From positions 1-5,853 of the forward strand of contig CAZKLS010000149.1 in assembly GCA_964553405.1 (NCBI GenBank): a stretch of 5,853 nucleotides of DNA, in the 5' to 3' direction. The translations under genes and the position numbers were made by a program. The notes beneath the pieces are model-generated. The model did not search any database, had not been told where the DNA came from, and saw only the letters and a list, made by a program, of their open reading frames with translations. This document shows positions 1 through 5,853 of the stretch, piece by piece. The stretch's first letter is position 1. Each line of letters begins with the position of its first letter. The DNA is from DATIRA01 sp964553405. GTDB lineage: Bacteria; Pseudomonadota; Gammaproteobacteria; Steroidobacterales; Steroidobacteraceae.

Positions 1-10
1 AGAGGAACCC

Positions 11-553
11 ATGTCCACCAGACTCGACCTGTCAAAGATCTCCCTGATGGACGCCCTCGACCTCGCCTCGCTGATCGAGCTCGAGGCTCACAGGCGCTAC
101 ACGGACTTCGCCGAATCGTTCGGCAGCCGCGGTGTCGACGACGCCGGCGCCGTGTTCCGCTCCATGGCCGTCAACGAGAGCAAGCACTGCGAGGAACTCG
201 CCGCGCGCCGGCTCGAACTGTTCGGCGAAAAGCCGCCGAAGGTCAGTCGCGACGACATCTTCGACGTGGAGGCTCCCGACGTCGGCGACGTGCGCTGGAA
301 CATGTCCGTGCTCAAGGCTTACCAGCTCGCCTTGTACTCCGAGCAGAAGGCCTTCGCGTTCTACGACGAAGCGCTGGAATACGTCACCCAGCCGGACGTG
401 AAGGCGCTCTTCGAGGAACTTCGCGAGGAGGAAGCCGAGCACGTGGACATGATCGTCAAGATCATCGCGAAACTGCCGCCCTCGGCCGAGGTCGAGCTCG
501 AGGACGAGGACTACGATCCGAACCGGCCCGTTCGCGACAGCTTCGAAGCCTAG
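11..553 (+). CDS. Ferritin-like di-iron protein, rubrerythrin type (stand-alone domain)
   Basis: This 180-residue protein has the four-helix ferritin-like pattern with a full set of candidate di-iron ligands: E23 in an E-x6-Y motif (Y30), E56-x-x-H59, E111 in an E-x2-A-x2-FY motif ending at Y118, and E141-x-x-H144. The spacing matches rubrerythrin/bacterioferritin-type sites, so all six ligands (four Glu, two His) appear present. There is no C-terminal rubredoxin domain and no CxxC motif. Instead it ends in an acidic tail (about residues 158-180) of unknown role. No signal peptide is visible, so it is probably cytoplasmic. Known family roles are peroxide reduction, iron oxidation or oxidative-stress defence; which applies here cannot be told, and without a rubredoxin domain any peroxidase activity would need a separate electron donor. 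The ATG follows a GAGGA Shine-Dalgarno at 2-6. The crotonase gene starts 26 bases downstream on the same strand. Confidence 0.85.
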   Translation: MSTRLDLSKISLMDALDLASLIELEAHRRYTDFAESFGSRGVDDAGAVFRSMAVNESKHCEELAARRLELFGEKPPKVSRDDIFDVEAPDVGDVRWNMSVLKAYQLALYSEQKAFAFYDEALEYVTQPDVKALFEELREEEAEHVDMIVKIIAKLPPSAEVELEDEDYDPNRPVRDSFEA

Positions 554-579
554 TACGTGACCGCTACCGGGACAGTGCA

Positions 580-1356
580 ATGAGCATCGAAACCGAACAG
601 CGCGGCCACCTGCTGCTGATGGGTGTGCGCCGCCCGCAGAAAATGAACGCGCTGAGCCGGGAGATGTTTCGCACGCTCGCTCGCGCGATGCACCGCCTCG
701 AGCATGATCCCGAGCTCTGGGTCGGTGTGATCTGGGCGGAGGGCCCGCATTTCACCTCCGGCGTCGACCTCAACGACTGGGCCGACGCGTTCGCGTCCGG
801 TTCACCGTTCCCGATCGGGGATGGCGAGCTCGATCCCTTCTCGCTGAGCGGGCCCCGGCTCTCGAAGCCGCTGGTGATCGCGGTACAGGGGCGCTGCTAC
901 ACCTGGGGCTGGGAGCTGCTGCTCAATACCGACCTGCGCGTCGCAGCCAGCGACACGCGCTTCGCGATGCTCGAAGTGCGCAGGGGCTTCTACGCCTGCG
1001 GCGGCGCGACGCTGCGTTTGCCCGGTGAGATCGGCTGGGCGAACGCCCAGCGCTACTTGCTGACCGGTGACGAGCTCGGGGCCGACGAGGCCTACCGGCT
1101 CGGCCTCGTGCAGCAGGTGTGCGCGCCGGGCGAGCAGCTCGATGCGGCACTGGCGCTCGCCACGCGCGTGGCGACAGCGGCGCCACTCGGCGTGCAGGGC
1201 AGCTTGCGCTCGTCACGGCTGCGGATGCTCGAAGGCGAGGCCGCCGCGGTCGAGCCGATGTTCCGCGGCATGGCCGAGGTGATGCGCAGCGAGGACGCGG
1301 CCGAGGGCGTGCGCTCCTTCGTCGAGCGACGCGACGCGGTCTTCCGCGGCCGGTAA
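580..1356 (+). CDS. Enoyl-CoA hydratase/isomerase (crotonase) family protein
   Basis: This 258-residue protein has the usual length and layout of a single-domain crotonase. These enzymes bind acyl-CoA thioesters and stabilise an enolate in an oxyanion hole. The first oxyanion-hole segment is HFTSGVDL (57-64). The second is GRCYTWGWEL (104-113), where the usual GGG-x-E motif is changed to W109-G110-W111-E112. E112 and E132 lie 20 residues apart, the same spacing as the two catalytic glutamates of rat mitochondrial enoyl-CoA hydratase (E144 and E164), so hydratase chemistry is plausible. Residues 160-180 (LLTGDELGADEAYRLGLV region) are typical of the family's C-terminal part. The exact substrate is unknown; isomerase or hydrolase activity is also possible. 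A weak GGGA Shine-Dalgarno lies at 569-572, seven bases before the ATG. Placement between a ferritin-like gene and a DUF3604 gene does not point to a beta-oxidation operon. Confidence 0.87.
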   Translation: MSIETEQRGHLLLMGVRRPQKMNALSREMFRTLARAMHRLEHDPELWVGVIWAEGPHFTSGVDLNDWADAFASGSPFPIGDGELDPFSLSGPRLSKPLVIAVQGRCYTWGWELLLNTDLRVAASDTRFAMLEVRRGFYACGGATLRLPGEIGWANAQRYLLTGDELGADEAYRLGLVQQVCAPGEQLDAALALATRVATAAPLGVQGSLRSSRLRMLEGEAAAVEPMFRGMAEVMRSEDAAEGVRSFVERRDAVFRGR

Positions 1357-1372
1357 ATTTTTCCCGACAAAG

Positions 1373-1397
1373 CCTGGTTCTCGGCTGGAGAATCGGG
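1373..1397 (+). promoter_or_regulatory. Hairpin in the DUF3604 leader, touching its Shine-Dalgarno
   Basis: Bases 1373-1382 can pair with 1388-1397 to form a 10-bp stem (eight Watson-Crick pairs and two G-U pairs) with a five-base loop at 1383-1387. The last three paired bases are the first three G residues of the GGGGAGGAG Shine-Dalgarno at 1395-1403. No U-run follows, so it does not resemble an intrinsic terminator. It might modulate translation of the DUF3604 gene or protect the 3' part of a processed transcript; both are inference. Confidence 0.35.
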
Positions 1398-1403
1398 GAG
1401 GAG
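1395..1403 (+). promoter_or_regulatory. Strong Shine-Dalgarno for the DUF3604 gene
   Basis: GGGGAGGAG lies seven bases before the ATG at 1411. It is the strongest ribosome binding site among the four visible gene starts and fixes this ATG as the start, in agreement with the signal peptide that begins there. Confidence 0.8.
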
Positions 1404-1410
1404 CACAGCC

Positions 1411-3348
1411 ATGAAAATCATCCCGAATGCGCTCGTCTGTGTTGCGCTCGCGGCCGTCGCTGCAGGTCCGGCGCTGGCGCAGTACTCGCCGCCCGGTGCC
1501 CTGCCCGACGAACCGCTGCCGCACGCAGACCCCGAGTTGCCGTACTCGCCGTACGCCTCGGGCAGCACGCGCACCCGCCTCTTCTGGGGCGACACGCACC
1601 TGCACACCTCCTACTCGATGGATGCGGGCGCTTTCGGCGCACGCCTGGGACCCGAGGATGCCTACCGGTTCGCGCGCGGCGAACAGGTCGAGTCGACGAC
1701 CGCTGGCAAGGTCCGCCTTGCACGACCGCTCGACTTCCTGGTCGTCGCGGACCATTCGGACAACATGGGGTTCTTTCCGGACCTCTTTGCGGGCAAGCAG
1801 GAAATCCTCGCCGATTCCACCGGCAAGAAGTGGTACGACATGGTCCAGGCCGGTGGCGAGCAGGGCGTGCAGGCGGCGCTCGAGATCATCGACAGTTTCT
1901 CGCGCGGTACCTTCCCGGAAGCGCTGATGTACCGGCCGAACAGCCAGGCCTACAAGGATGCCTGGGGCAAGACGATTGCCGCCGCGGAAAAATATAACGA
2001 GCCCGGGCGTTTCACCGCGTTCATCGGCTACGAATGGACCTCGCAGGTCCCGCCCGGGCAGAACCTGCATCGCGTGGTGATCTACCGCGACGGCGCCGAC
2101 AAGGCCCGTCAGACCGTGCCTGCGACCACCTATGCCCCCACCGGCAGCACGGATCCGGAGTACCTGTGGAAGCTGCTGCAGACCTACCAGGACAAGACCG
2201 GCGGCCGGGTGCTCGCCATTCCGCACAACGGCAATCTCTCCAATGGACTGATGTTCCCGGAGATCAATCCGGTCACCAAGCAGCCGCTCACGCCGGCGTA
2301 TGCCCAGACGCGTGCGCGCTGGGAGCCACTGGCCGAAGTGACCCAGATCAAGGGCGACGGCGAGGCTCACCCGCTGCTGTCGCCGAACGACGAGTTCGCC
2401 GACTACGGCACCTGGGACAAGGGCAACCTGAACCTCAGCGAGGCCAAAACGGACGGCATGCTCCAGTACGAGTACGCGCGCAGCGCGCTGAAACTGGGCC
2501 TCAAGCTCGAGAGCCAGCTCGGCACGAACCCGTACAAGTTCGGCATGATCGGGTCCACCGACAGCCACACCGCGCTCGCCACCGCGGACGAGGACAACTT
2601 CTACGGCAAGCACTCGGGCTCGGAACCGAGCCCGGAACGCATGTCGCACCCGTTCGCCAAGTTCGGCGATCTTTCCATCCTGGGCTGGGAGACGCTCGCC
2701 TCCGGATACGTTGCCGTCTGGGCGCCGGAGAACACGCGCGAAGCGCTGTTCGACGCGATGCAACGCCGCGAGGTCTATGGAACGACGGGACCACGGATGA
2801 TGGTGCGCTTCTTCGGCGGCTGGGATTTCACGCAGGACGATGCGCAGACGCGGACGCCGGCGCACGTGGGCTACAGGAAGGGCGTACCGATGGGTGGCGA
2901 CCTGAGCGCGGCGCCCTCCGGCAAGTCCCCGTCGTTCCTGGTGGCCGCGCTGAAGGACCAGATCGGCGCGAACCTCGACCGCATCCAGATCGTCAAGGGA
3001 TGGATGGACGACACCGGCAAGCTGCACGAGAAGGTTTACGACGTGGCCTGGTCGGGGGACCGCAAGCCCGGCAGCGACGGCAAGTTGCCCCCCGTCGGCA
3101 ATACGGTCAATGTGAAGTCGGCCACCTGGACCAATACCATCGGCGCGACCGAGCTGGTCACGGTCTGGAAGGATCCGCAGTTCGATCCGCGGCAGCGGGC
3201 GTTCTATTACGCGCGGGTCATCGAGATCCCGACCCCGCGCTGGACCGCCTACGACGCGAAGTACTTCGGGCTCGGAAACCTCGACCCGAAGATCCCGATG
3301 TTCAGCCAGGAGCGCGCCTACACGTCGCCGATCTGGTACACACCGTAG
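1411..3348 (+). CDS. Secreted DUF3604 protein, probable PHP-like metal-dependent hydrolase
   Basis: This 645-residue protein begins with a Sec signal peptide: a short positive start, a hydrophobic core at about 7-19, and an A-L-A cleavage site after residue 23. The mature protein should be periplasmic or secreted. Its conserved blocks match DUF3604: FWGDTHLHTSYSMDAG (58-73), VVADHSDNMGFFPD (111-124), IGYEWT (205-210), PHNGNLSNG (271-279), a WEPLAEVTQIKGDGEAHPLL block (304-323), and IGSTDSHTA (380-388). H63, H65, D114, H115, E208, H220, H272, D384 and H386 resemble the metal ligands of PHP-superfamily phosphoesterases. From about residue 490 the C-terminal part looks like a beta-rich accessory region. 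The family's substrate is not established to my knowledge, so the hydrolase role is inferred from motifs. It sits 54 bases after the crotonase gene and converges with the DUF3422 gene. Length and conserved blocks look intact. Confidence 0.9.
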   Translation: MKIIPNALVCVALAAVAAGPALAQYSPPGALPDEPLPHADPELPYSPYASGSTRTRLFWGDTHLHTSYSMDAGAFGARLGPEDAYRFARGEQVESTTAGKVRLARPLDFLVVADHSDNMGFFPDLFAGKQEILADSTGKKWYDMVQAGGEQGVQAALEIIDSFSRGTFPEALMYRPNSQAYKDAWGKTIAAAEKYNEPGRFTAFIGYEWTSQVPPGQNLHRVVIYRDGADKARQTVPATTYAPTGSTDPEYLWKLLQTYQDKTGGRVLAIPHNGNLSNGLMFPEINPVTKQPLTPAYAQTRARWEPLAEVTQIKGDGEAHPLLSPNDEFADYGTWDKGNLNLSEAKTDGMLQYEYARSALKLGLKLESQLGTNPYKFGMIGSTDSHTALATADEDNFYGKHSGSEPSPERMSHPFAKFGDLSILGWETLASGYVAVWAPENTREALFDAMQRREVYGTTGPRMMVRFFGGWDFTQDDAQTRTPAHVGYRKGVPMGGDLSAAPSGKSPSFLVAALKDQIGANLDRIQIVKGWMDDTGKLHEKVYDVAWSGDRKPGSDGKLPPVGNTVNVKSATWTNTIGATELVTVWKDPQFDPRQRAFYYARVIEIPTPRWTAYDAKYFGLGNLDPKIPMFSQERAYTSPIWYTP

Positions 3349-3371
3349 AGGAGTCGGGTGCGTTCGACGCC

Positions 3372-3385
3372 GCGGTCGAGACCGC
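3372..3385. terminator. Weak stem-loop between convergent genes
   Basis: The 57-base spacer (3349-3405) separates the stop codons of the DUF3604 gene (plus) and the DUF3422 gene (minus). It holds GCGGT-CGAG-ACCGC, a five-bp stem with a four-base loop. No T-run follows on either strand, so it is only a candidate end point for transcription; Rho-dependent ending is equally possible. Confidence 0.2.
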
Positions 3386-3405
3386 CCGGATGAAACGGGG
3401 CGCCG

Positions 3406-4686
3406 TCACTCCGCGGCCCGCGTCACCACCTTGCGCACGTGGCGCACGCCGAGCACGGTCGCCAGCGCGACGAGCGGAATGCTGAACGCCATGGCCACGT
3501 CGGGATCGACGGGCCAGCCCAGCGCCTTCAGGCCCTTCGCCACGTATCCGACCAGCCCTACGACGTAATAGGTGATCGCTGCAGCGGACAGGCCCTCCAC
3601 CGTCTGCTGCAGGCGCAGCTGCGCCTGCGCGCGACGGTTCATCGACTCCAGCACCTGCTGGTTCTGACGTTCACGCGACACGGCGACGCGGGTCGAGAGC
3701 AGCTGCGTCGCGCGTGCCACGCGCTCGGACAGCGATTCGAGCCTTGCGGACACCGAAGCGCAGGTGCTCATCGCCGGCGCGAGCCGCCGCTCCGTGAATT
3801 CACGAAACGTCTGCAGCCCCTGGATGCGCACCTCGCGCAGTTCCTCGATGCGCCGCTCCACCAGTGCGTGATAGGCCTCGGCCGCACTGAAGCGGAAGTG
3901 GTGCGCGGACTCGCGACTCTCGATCTCGGCCTCGAGGCGCGTGAGCCGCTCGAGCAGCACCGGCTCGGCCGCGTCGTTCGACTCCACCAGCGCCGACGTG
4001 ATCTGGGCCAGCTCGCGCTCGGCGTCGTTGAGCCAGGGCGTGAGTCGCTGCGCGACCGGCAGCGCCAGCAACGCCATCAACCGGTAGGTGTCGATCTCGA
4101 GCAAGCGCTGCATCATCCGCCCGGCCTGGCGCGGCGTCATGCTCTGGTCGAGCACCAGCAGCCGGCTGAAGCCGTTCCGGATGCGGAAATCGGTGAACGC
4201 GAGGCCGGCACCGGCGGCGATGCCGGCCCCTACAAGCACGTTGCCGTCGAAATGCCGGATCGAGAGTGCCTCGTAGTCCGGCGCCTCGGCGCCGGCCGGC
4301 AGCAGCGCCGCGTGGGTGGCGACCATCGTCTCGCCTGTCAGCCCAGCGAGCCAGTCTGCCGGAACTGCCTGCAGCGCTGGCGAGGCGAACGGATCGTCGC
4401 ACGGTCCCTCGACGATGAACTTGTAGCGGGTGAACTCCGAATGACGCTCCCACTTGAGCCGGAACGGGCCGAAATCGGCGCTGTAGTGGTTGGCCTGCGG
4501 CGGCGGCTCGTGGCCGAAGCGGCGGGCGAGCGCGCAGACGTGCCGCCACTCGAGATCGCGCTGCGCCGGGTCGGAGTAGAGCGCCAGAAAGGTCAGGCGC
4601 AGCGGGGCCTGCAAAGCCTCCGGCGGCCGCGCGTGCGCCTCGTCGTTGAGCTCGATGCGCAAGTGATGGTCTGGCGGCAGGTGCAC
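3406..4686 (-). CDS. DUF3422 family membrane-anchored protein
   Basis: This 426-residue protein matches DUF3422, a family mostly of proteobacteria with no established function. The hallmark N-terminal motif is present: LPPDHHLRIELNDEAHARPP (3-22). Other recognisable blocks are ANHYSADFGPFRLKWERHSEFTRY (65-88) and VLDQSMTPRQAGRMMQRLLEIDTYR (178-202). Residues about 215-360 are rich in Glu, Arg, Leu and Ala and look helical, probably coiled-coil. Two hydrophobic segments at about 364-388 and 396-416 predict a C-terminal membrane hairpin, so most of the protein should hang from the inner membrane as a soluble domain, facing the cytoplasm since no signal peptide is seen. The start is GTG (4684-4686), chosen because it precedes the family motif and has a GGGAG Shine-Dalgarno (complement of 4695-4699) eight bases upstream. 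It lies 127 bases downstream of the porin gene on the same strand, but a shared transcript is uncertain. Confidence 0.9.
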   Translation of the reverse strand: MHLPPDHHLRIELNDEAHARPPEALQAPLRLTFLALYSDPAQRDLEWRHVCALARRFGHEPPPQANHYSADFGPFRLKWERHSEFTRYKFIVEGPCDDPFASPALQAVPADWLAGLTGETMVATHAALLPAGAEAPDYEALSIRHFDGNVLVGAGIAAGAGLAFTDFRIRNGFSRLLVLDQSMTPRQAGRMMQRLLEIDTYRLMALLALPVAQRLTPWLNDAERELAQITSALVESNDAAEPVLLERLTRLEAEIESRESAHHFRFSAAEAYHALVERRIEELREVRIQGLQTFREFTERRLAPAMSTCASVSARLESLSERVARATQLLSTRVAVSRERQNQQVLESMNRRAQAQLRLQQTVEGLSAAAITYYVVGLVGYVAKGLKALGWPVDPDVAMAFSIPLVALATVLGVRHVRKVVTRAAE

Positions 4687-4694
4687 GGCGTTGA

Positions 4695-4707
4695 CTCCCG
4701 GCCGGGA
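4695..4707 (-). promoter_or_regulatory. Shine-Dalgarno of the DUF3422 gene inside a 12-bp palindrome
   Basis: The complement of 4695-4699 reads GGGAG and lies eight bases before the GTG start. Four of its five bases fall within the perfect palindrome TCCCGGCCGGGA (4696-4707). It could be a protein-binding site or a translation-limiting fold, but a GC-rich genome makes such palindromes fairly common by chance. Confidence 0.4.
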
Positions 4708-4711
4708 ACGA

Positions 4712-4737
4712 TGAGCCCGGCACCATTCAAGGGCTCA
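4712..4737. repeat. Seven-bp inverted repeat in the porin-DUF3422 gap
   Basis: TGAGCCC (4712-4718) and GGGCTCA (4731-4737) are perfect inverted copies separated by 12 bases. The pair sits 25 bases upstream of the DUF3422 start on the minus strand. With no T-run beside it, it is a weak terminator candidate; an operator is possible but unsupported. Confidence 0.3.
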
Positions 4738-4758
4738 GTCTACGCGCAACAGCCGGGC

Positions 4759-4774
4759 AGCCGCTGTCGCGGCT
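4759..4774. terminator. Short GC-rich stem-loop downstream of the porin gene
   Basis: AGCCGC-TGTC-GCGGCT forms a perfect six-bp stem with a four-base loop, about 40 bases past the porin stop codon on the minus strand. No U-run follows in the transcript. It may mark the 3' end of the porin message, but the evidence is weak. Confidence 0.25.
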
Positions 4775-4813
4775 ATCCGATAGTGCACGGGGCCTCCGCG
4801 CCATCGGCATGCA

Positions 4814-5853
4814 TCAGAAGAAGACTCGCAGGCGCGCACCGAGAACAAGAATATCGTCGGTTGCCGGATCGTTGGCTGGATTGACGACGTACTGAACCTG
4901 CGGTGTCAGCTGCAGGAAGTCCGTAATGTCGAGGCGATAGAATCCTTCCAGCGTAAATTGATCACGCGAGTTGTCGGGCGCTCTGCCCCAGCTCACCCCG
5001 ATTCCCGCGAGATCGCGTCCGCCACGGGCGTCATAGCCCGTGCCGACACTGATTGTGCGATCGAGCGGCGTGCCCGCATCCTTGGCATATCCAGCTCGCA
5101 GGAAGGGCCGCCACTCGTCCCTGTGGCCGCTCGCCGCAAACGAGAAACCATGACCACCTTCCACGCCGGCCTCCTCTCTTGCATCGACCTGCCAGAACGT
5201 GAGTTGCAAGGATCGGTCGTAGCGGTCGCCCCAGTTGGGATTCCAGCCAATGGCTATATGCTTGAACGTCTCGTAGTCACCGAAGAAATCCTGCGCCGCG
5301 TTCAGTGGTTCTGACGGATCGCCGTTCGCATCTGCGAATCCGCCCAGCACCTGCCAGTTGTCGTTCAGCCGCCAGCGCACGGCAGCCCCCAGGCCCTGAG
5401 GCGGCCCGGCGAAGGTCGGTTGTTGCTCGAATGCCAGATTGGTGAAAGCCGTCCACGGGCTGGCGAGGCTGTTGACGTTCACGTAGTCGTAACTGTCGAC
5501 CTGCCCGATCACGTAACCCCCGCGTCCGCCCGCGAAGTGCTGCCGCCAGTAGAGATTCGTCAGGACCAGGCCTGCGTCGCTGTACGTGGAGGAAAACACG
5601 CCTGCATAGCCGAGCGACGGGCCGAGCGCCTGCGTAGAGATCTTGCCCGCGATCGCGCTGCGATACTCGATCTTGAAGACCAGCGCTCCATCGTCTGGCG
5701 TGCCTCGTCCAGTAGCGGCCCAGGTGCCATAGAACCGCACCACGTTGCTCGCGGCATCCGAGGGCGATCGATCCGAATCCGTTCCGAGGTATTGCGTGTG
5801 GTTGTCGAACCCGTAGGTCAGACCGGTCCGGGTTTCGAGTCTCTCCTTTGCCT
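4814..5853 (-). CDS. OprB-family carbohydrate porin (5' end outside window)
   Basis: The visible 345 codons encode the C-terminal part of an outer-membrane beta-barrel of the carbohydrate-selective porin OprB family, which lets sugars or similar small solutes cross the outer membrane. Support comes from alternating polar and aromatic strands throughout, the block GFADANGD (complement 5318-5341), the block LTPQVQYVVNP (complement 4877-4909), and the C-terminal Phe-Phe typical of barrel-assembly signals. The frame has no stop from 4817 to 5853. Codons upstream of the GTG at 5741-5743 still read as OprB-like sequence, including TGLTYGFDNHTQYLG and VVRFYGTW, so that GTG is internal and the true start and signal peptide lie beyond 5853. 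Family members are roughly 400-500 residues, so perhaps 60-150 are missing. The natural solute is unknown. Hand-counted GC is lower here than in the neighbouring DUF3422 gene (about 62% against 70%). Confidence 0.85.
   Translation of the reverse strand, partial: AKERLETRTGLTYGFDNHTQYLGTDSDRSPSDAASNVVRFYGTWAATGRGTPDDGALVFKIEYRSAIAGKISTQALGPSLGYAGVFSSTYSDAGLVLTNLYWRQHFAGGRGGYVIGQVDSYDYVNVNSLASPWTAFTNLAFEQQPTFAGPPQGLGAAVRWRLNDNWQVLGGFADANGDPSEPLNAAQDFFGDYETFKHIAIGWNPNWGDRYDRSLQLTFWQVDAREEAGVEGGHGFSFAASGHRDEWRPFLRAGYAKDAGTPLDRTISVGTGYDARGGRDLAGIGVSWGRAPDNSRDQFTLEGFYRLDITDFLQLTPQVQYVVNPANDPATDDILVLGARLRVFF

Noticed and set aside
554..579. Possible promoter between the ferritin-like and crotonase genes
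   Set aside because: The 26-base gap is too short and GC-rich to hold a recognisable -35/-10 pair; read-through from upstream is more likely.
32..580. A 182-codon minus-strand frame opposite the ferritin-like gene
   Set aside because: The plus strand has all six di-iron ligand positions and a good ribosome binding site; the antisense product has no recognisable domain.
1213..3027. A 604-codon open frame on the minus strand opposite the crotonase and DUF3604 genes
   Set aside because: It lies antisense to a gene with clear family motifs and a signal peptide; its product is rich in Arg, Gly, Val and Ala with no recognisable domain. Long antisense frames are expected in high-GC DNA.
2034..3485. 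A 483-codon plus-strand frame overlapping the DUF3604 gene
   Set aside because: It is an out-of-frame reading of the DUF3604 gene with Arg/Gly/Ala/Pro-rich product, no Shine-Dalgarno and no recognisable motif.
3439..4884. A 481-codon open frame on the plus strand opposite the DUF3422 gene
   Set aside because: The product is Arg/His/Leu/Gln-rich low-complexity sequence with no domain, while the opposite strand carries conserved DUF3422 blocks.
4958..5314. A 118-codon plus-strand frame inside the porin gene
   Set aside because: It is antisense to a conserved OprB sequence and has no domain or convincing ribosome binding site.
1..5853. CRISPR arrays, tRNA or rRNA genes, insertion sequences, attachment sites, toxin-antitoxin pairs
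   Set aside because: No regularly spaced repeats, tRNA-like folds, transposase or integrase motifs or terminal inverted repeats were seen on reading both strands; nearly all bases are taken up by five ordinary genes.

Overview
The window is a GC-rich, gene-dense piece of what looks like a proteobacterial chromosome. A Gram-negative host is indicated by an OprB-family outer-membrane porin (minus strand, right edge) and by a Sec signal peptide on the DUF3604 protein. DUF3422 proteins are, as far as I know, mainly proteobacterial. The genus cannot be told from the sequence; a beta- or gammaproteobacterium is my best guess. There are no tRNA or rRNA genes, transposases, CRISPR arrays or other mobile-element signs.

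Left half, plus strand (11-3348): three genes follow one another with short gaps of 26 and 54 bases and could be one transcript. They are a stand-alone ferritin-like di-iron protein (rubrerythrin type), a crotonase-fold enoyl-CoA hydratase/isomerase homologue, and a secreted DUF3604 protein whose conserved His/Asp/Glu motifs resemble the metal site of PHP-superfamily phosphoesterases. The first gene's Shine-Dalgarno sequence lies at the left edge, so the transcript may begin outside the window. A 10-bp hairpin runs into the Shine-Dalgarno sequence of the DUF3604 gene.

Right half, minus strand (3406-5853): a DUF3422 protein with a predicted coiled-coil region and two C-terminal membrane helices lies downstream of an OprB-like carbohydrate porin. 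The porin's reading frame is still open at base 5853, so its true start and signal peptide are outside the window. The 127-base gap between them holds three inverted repeats, one overlapping the ribosome binding site of the DUF3422 gene. The DUF3604 and DUF3422 genes converge on a 57-base spacer with only a weak stem-loop.

All five genes belong to known families, and two of these (DUF3604, DUF3422) have no settled function. No shared pathway can be read from the sequence. I found no clear evidence of a new multi-gene system; the DUF3604 gene and its leader hairpin are the most worthwhile targets.
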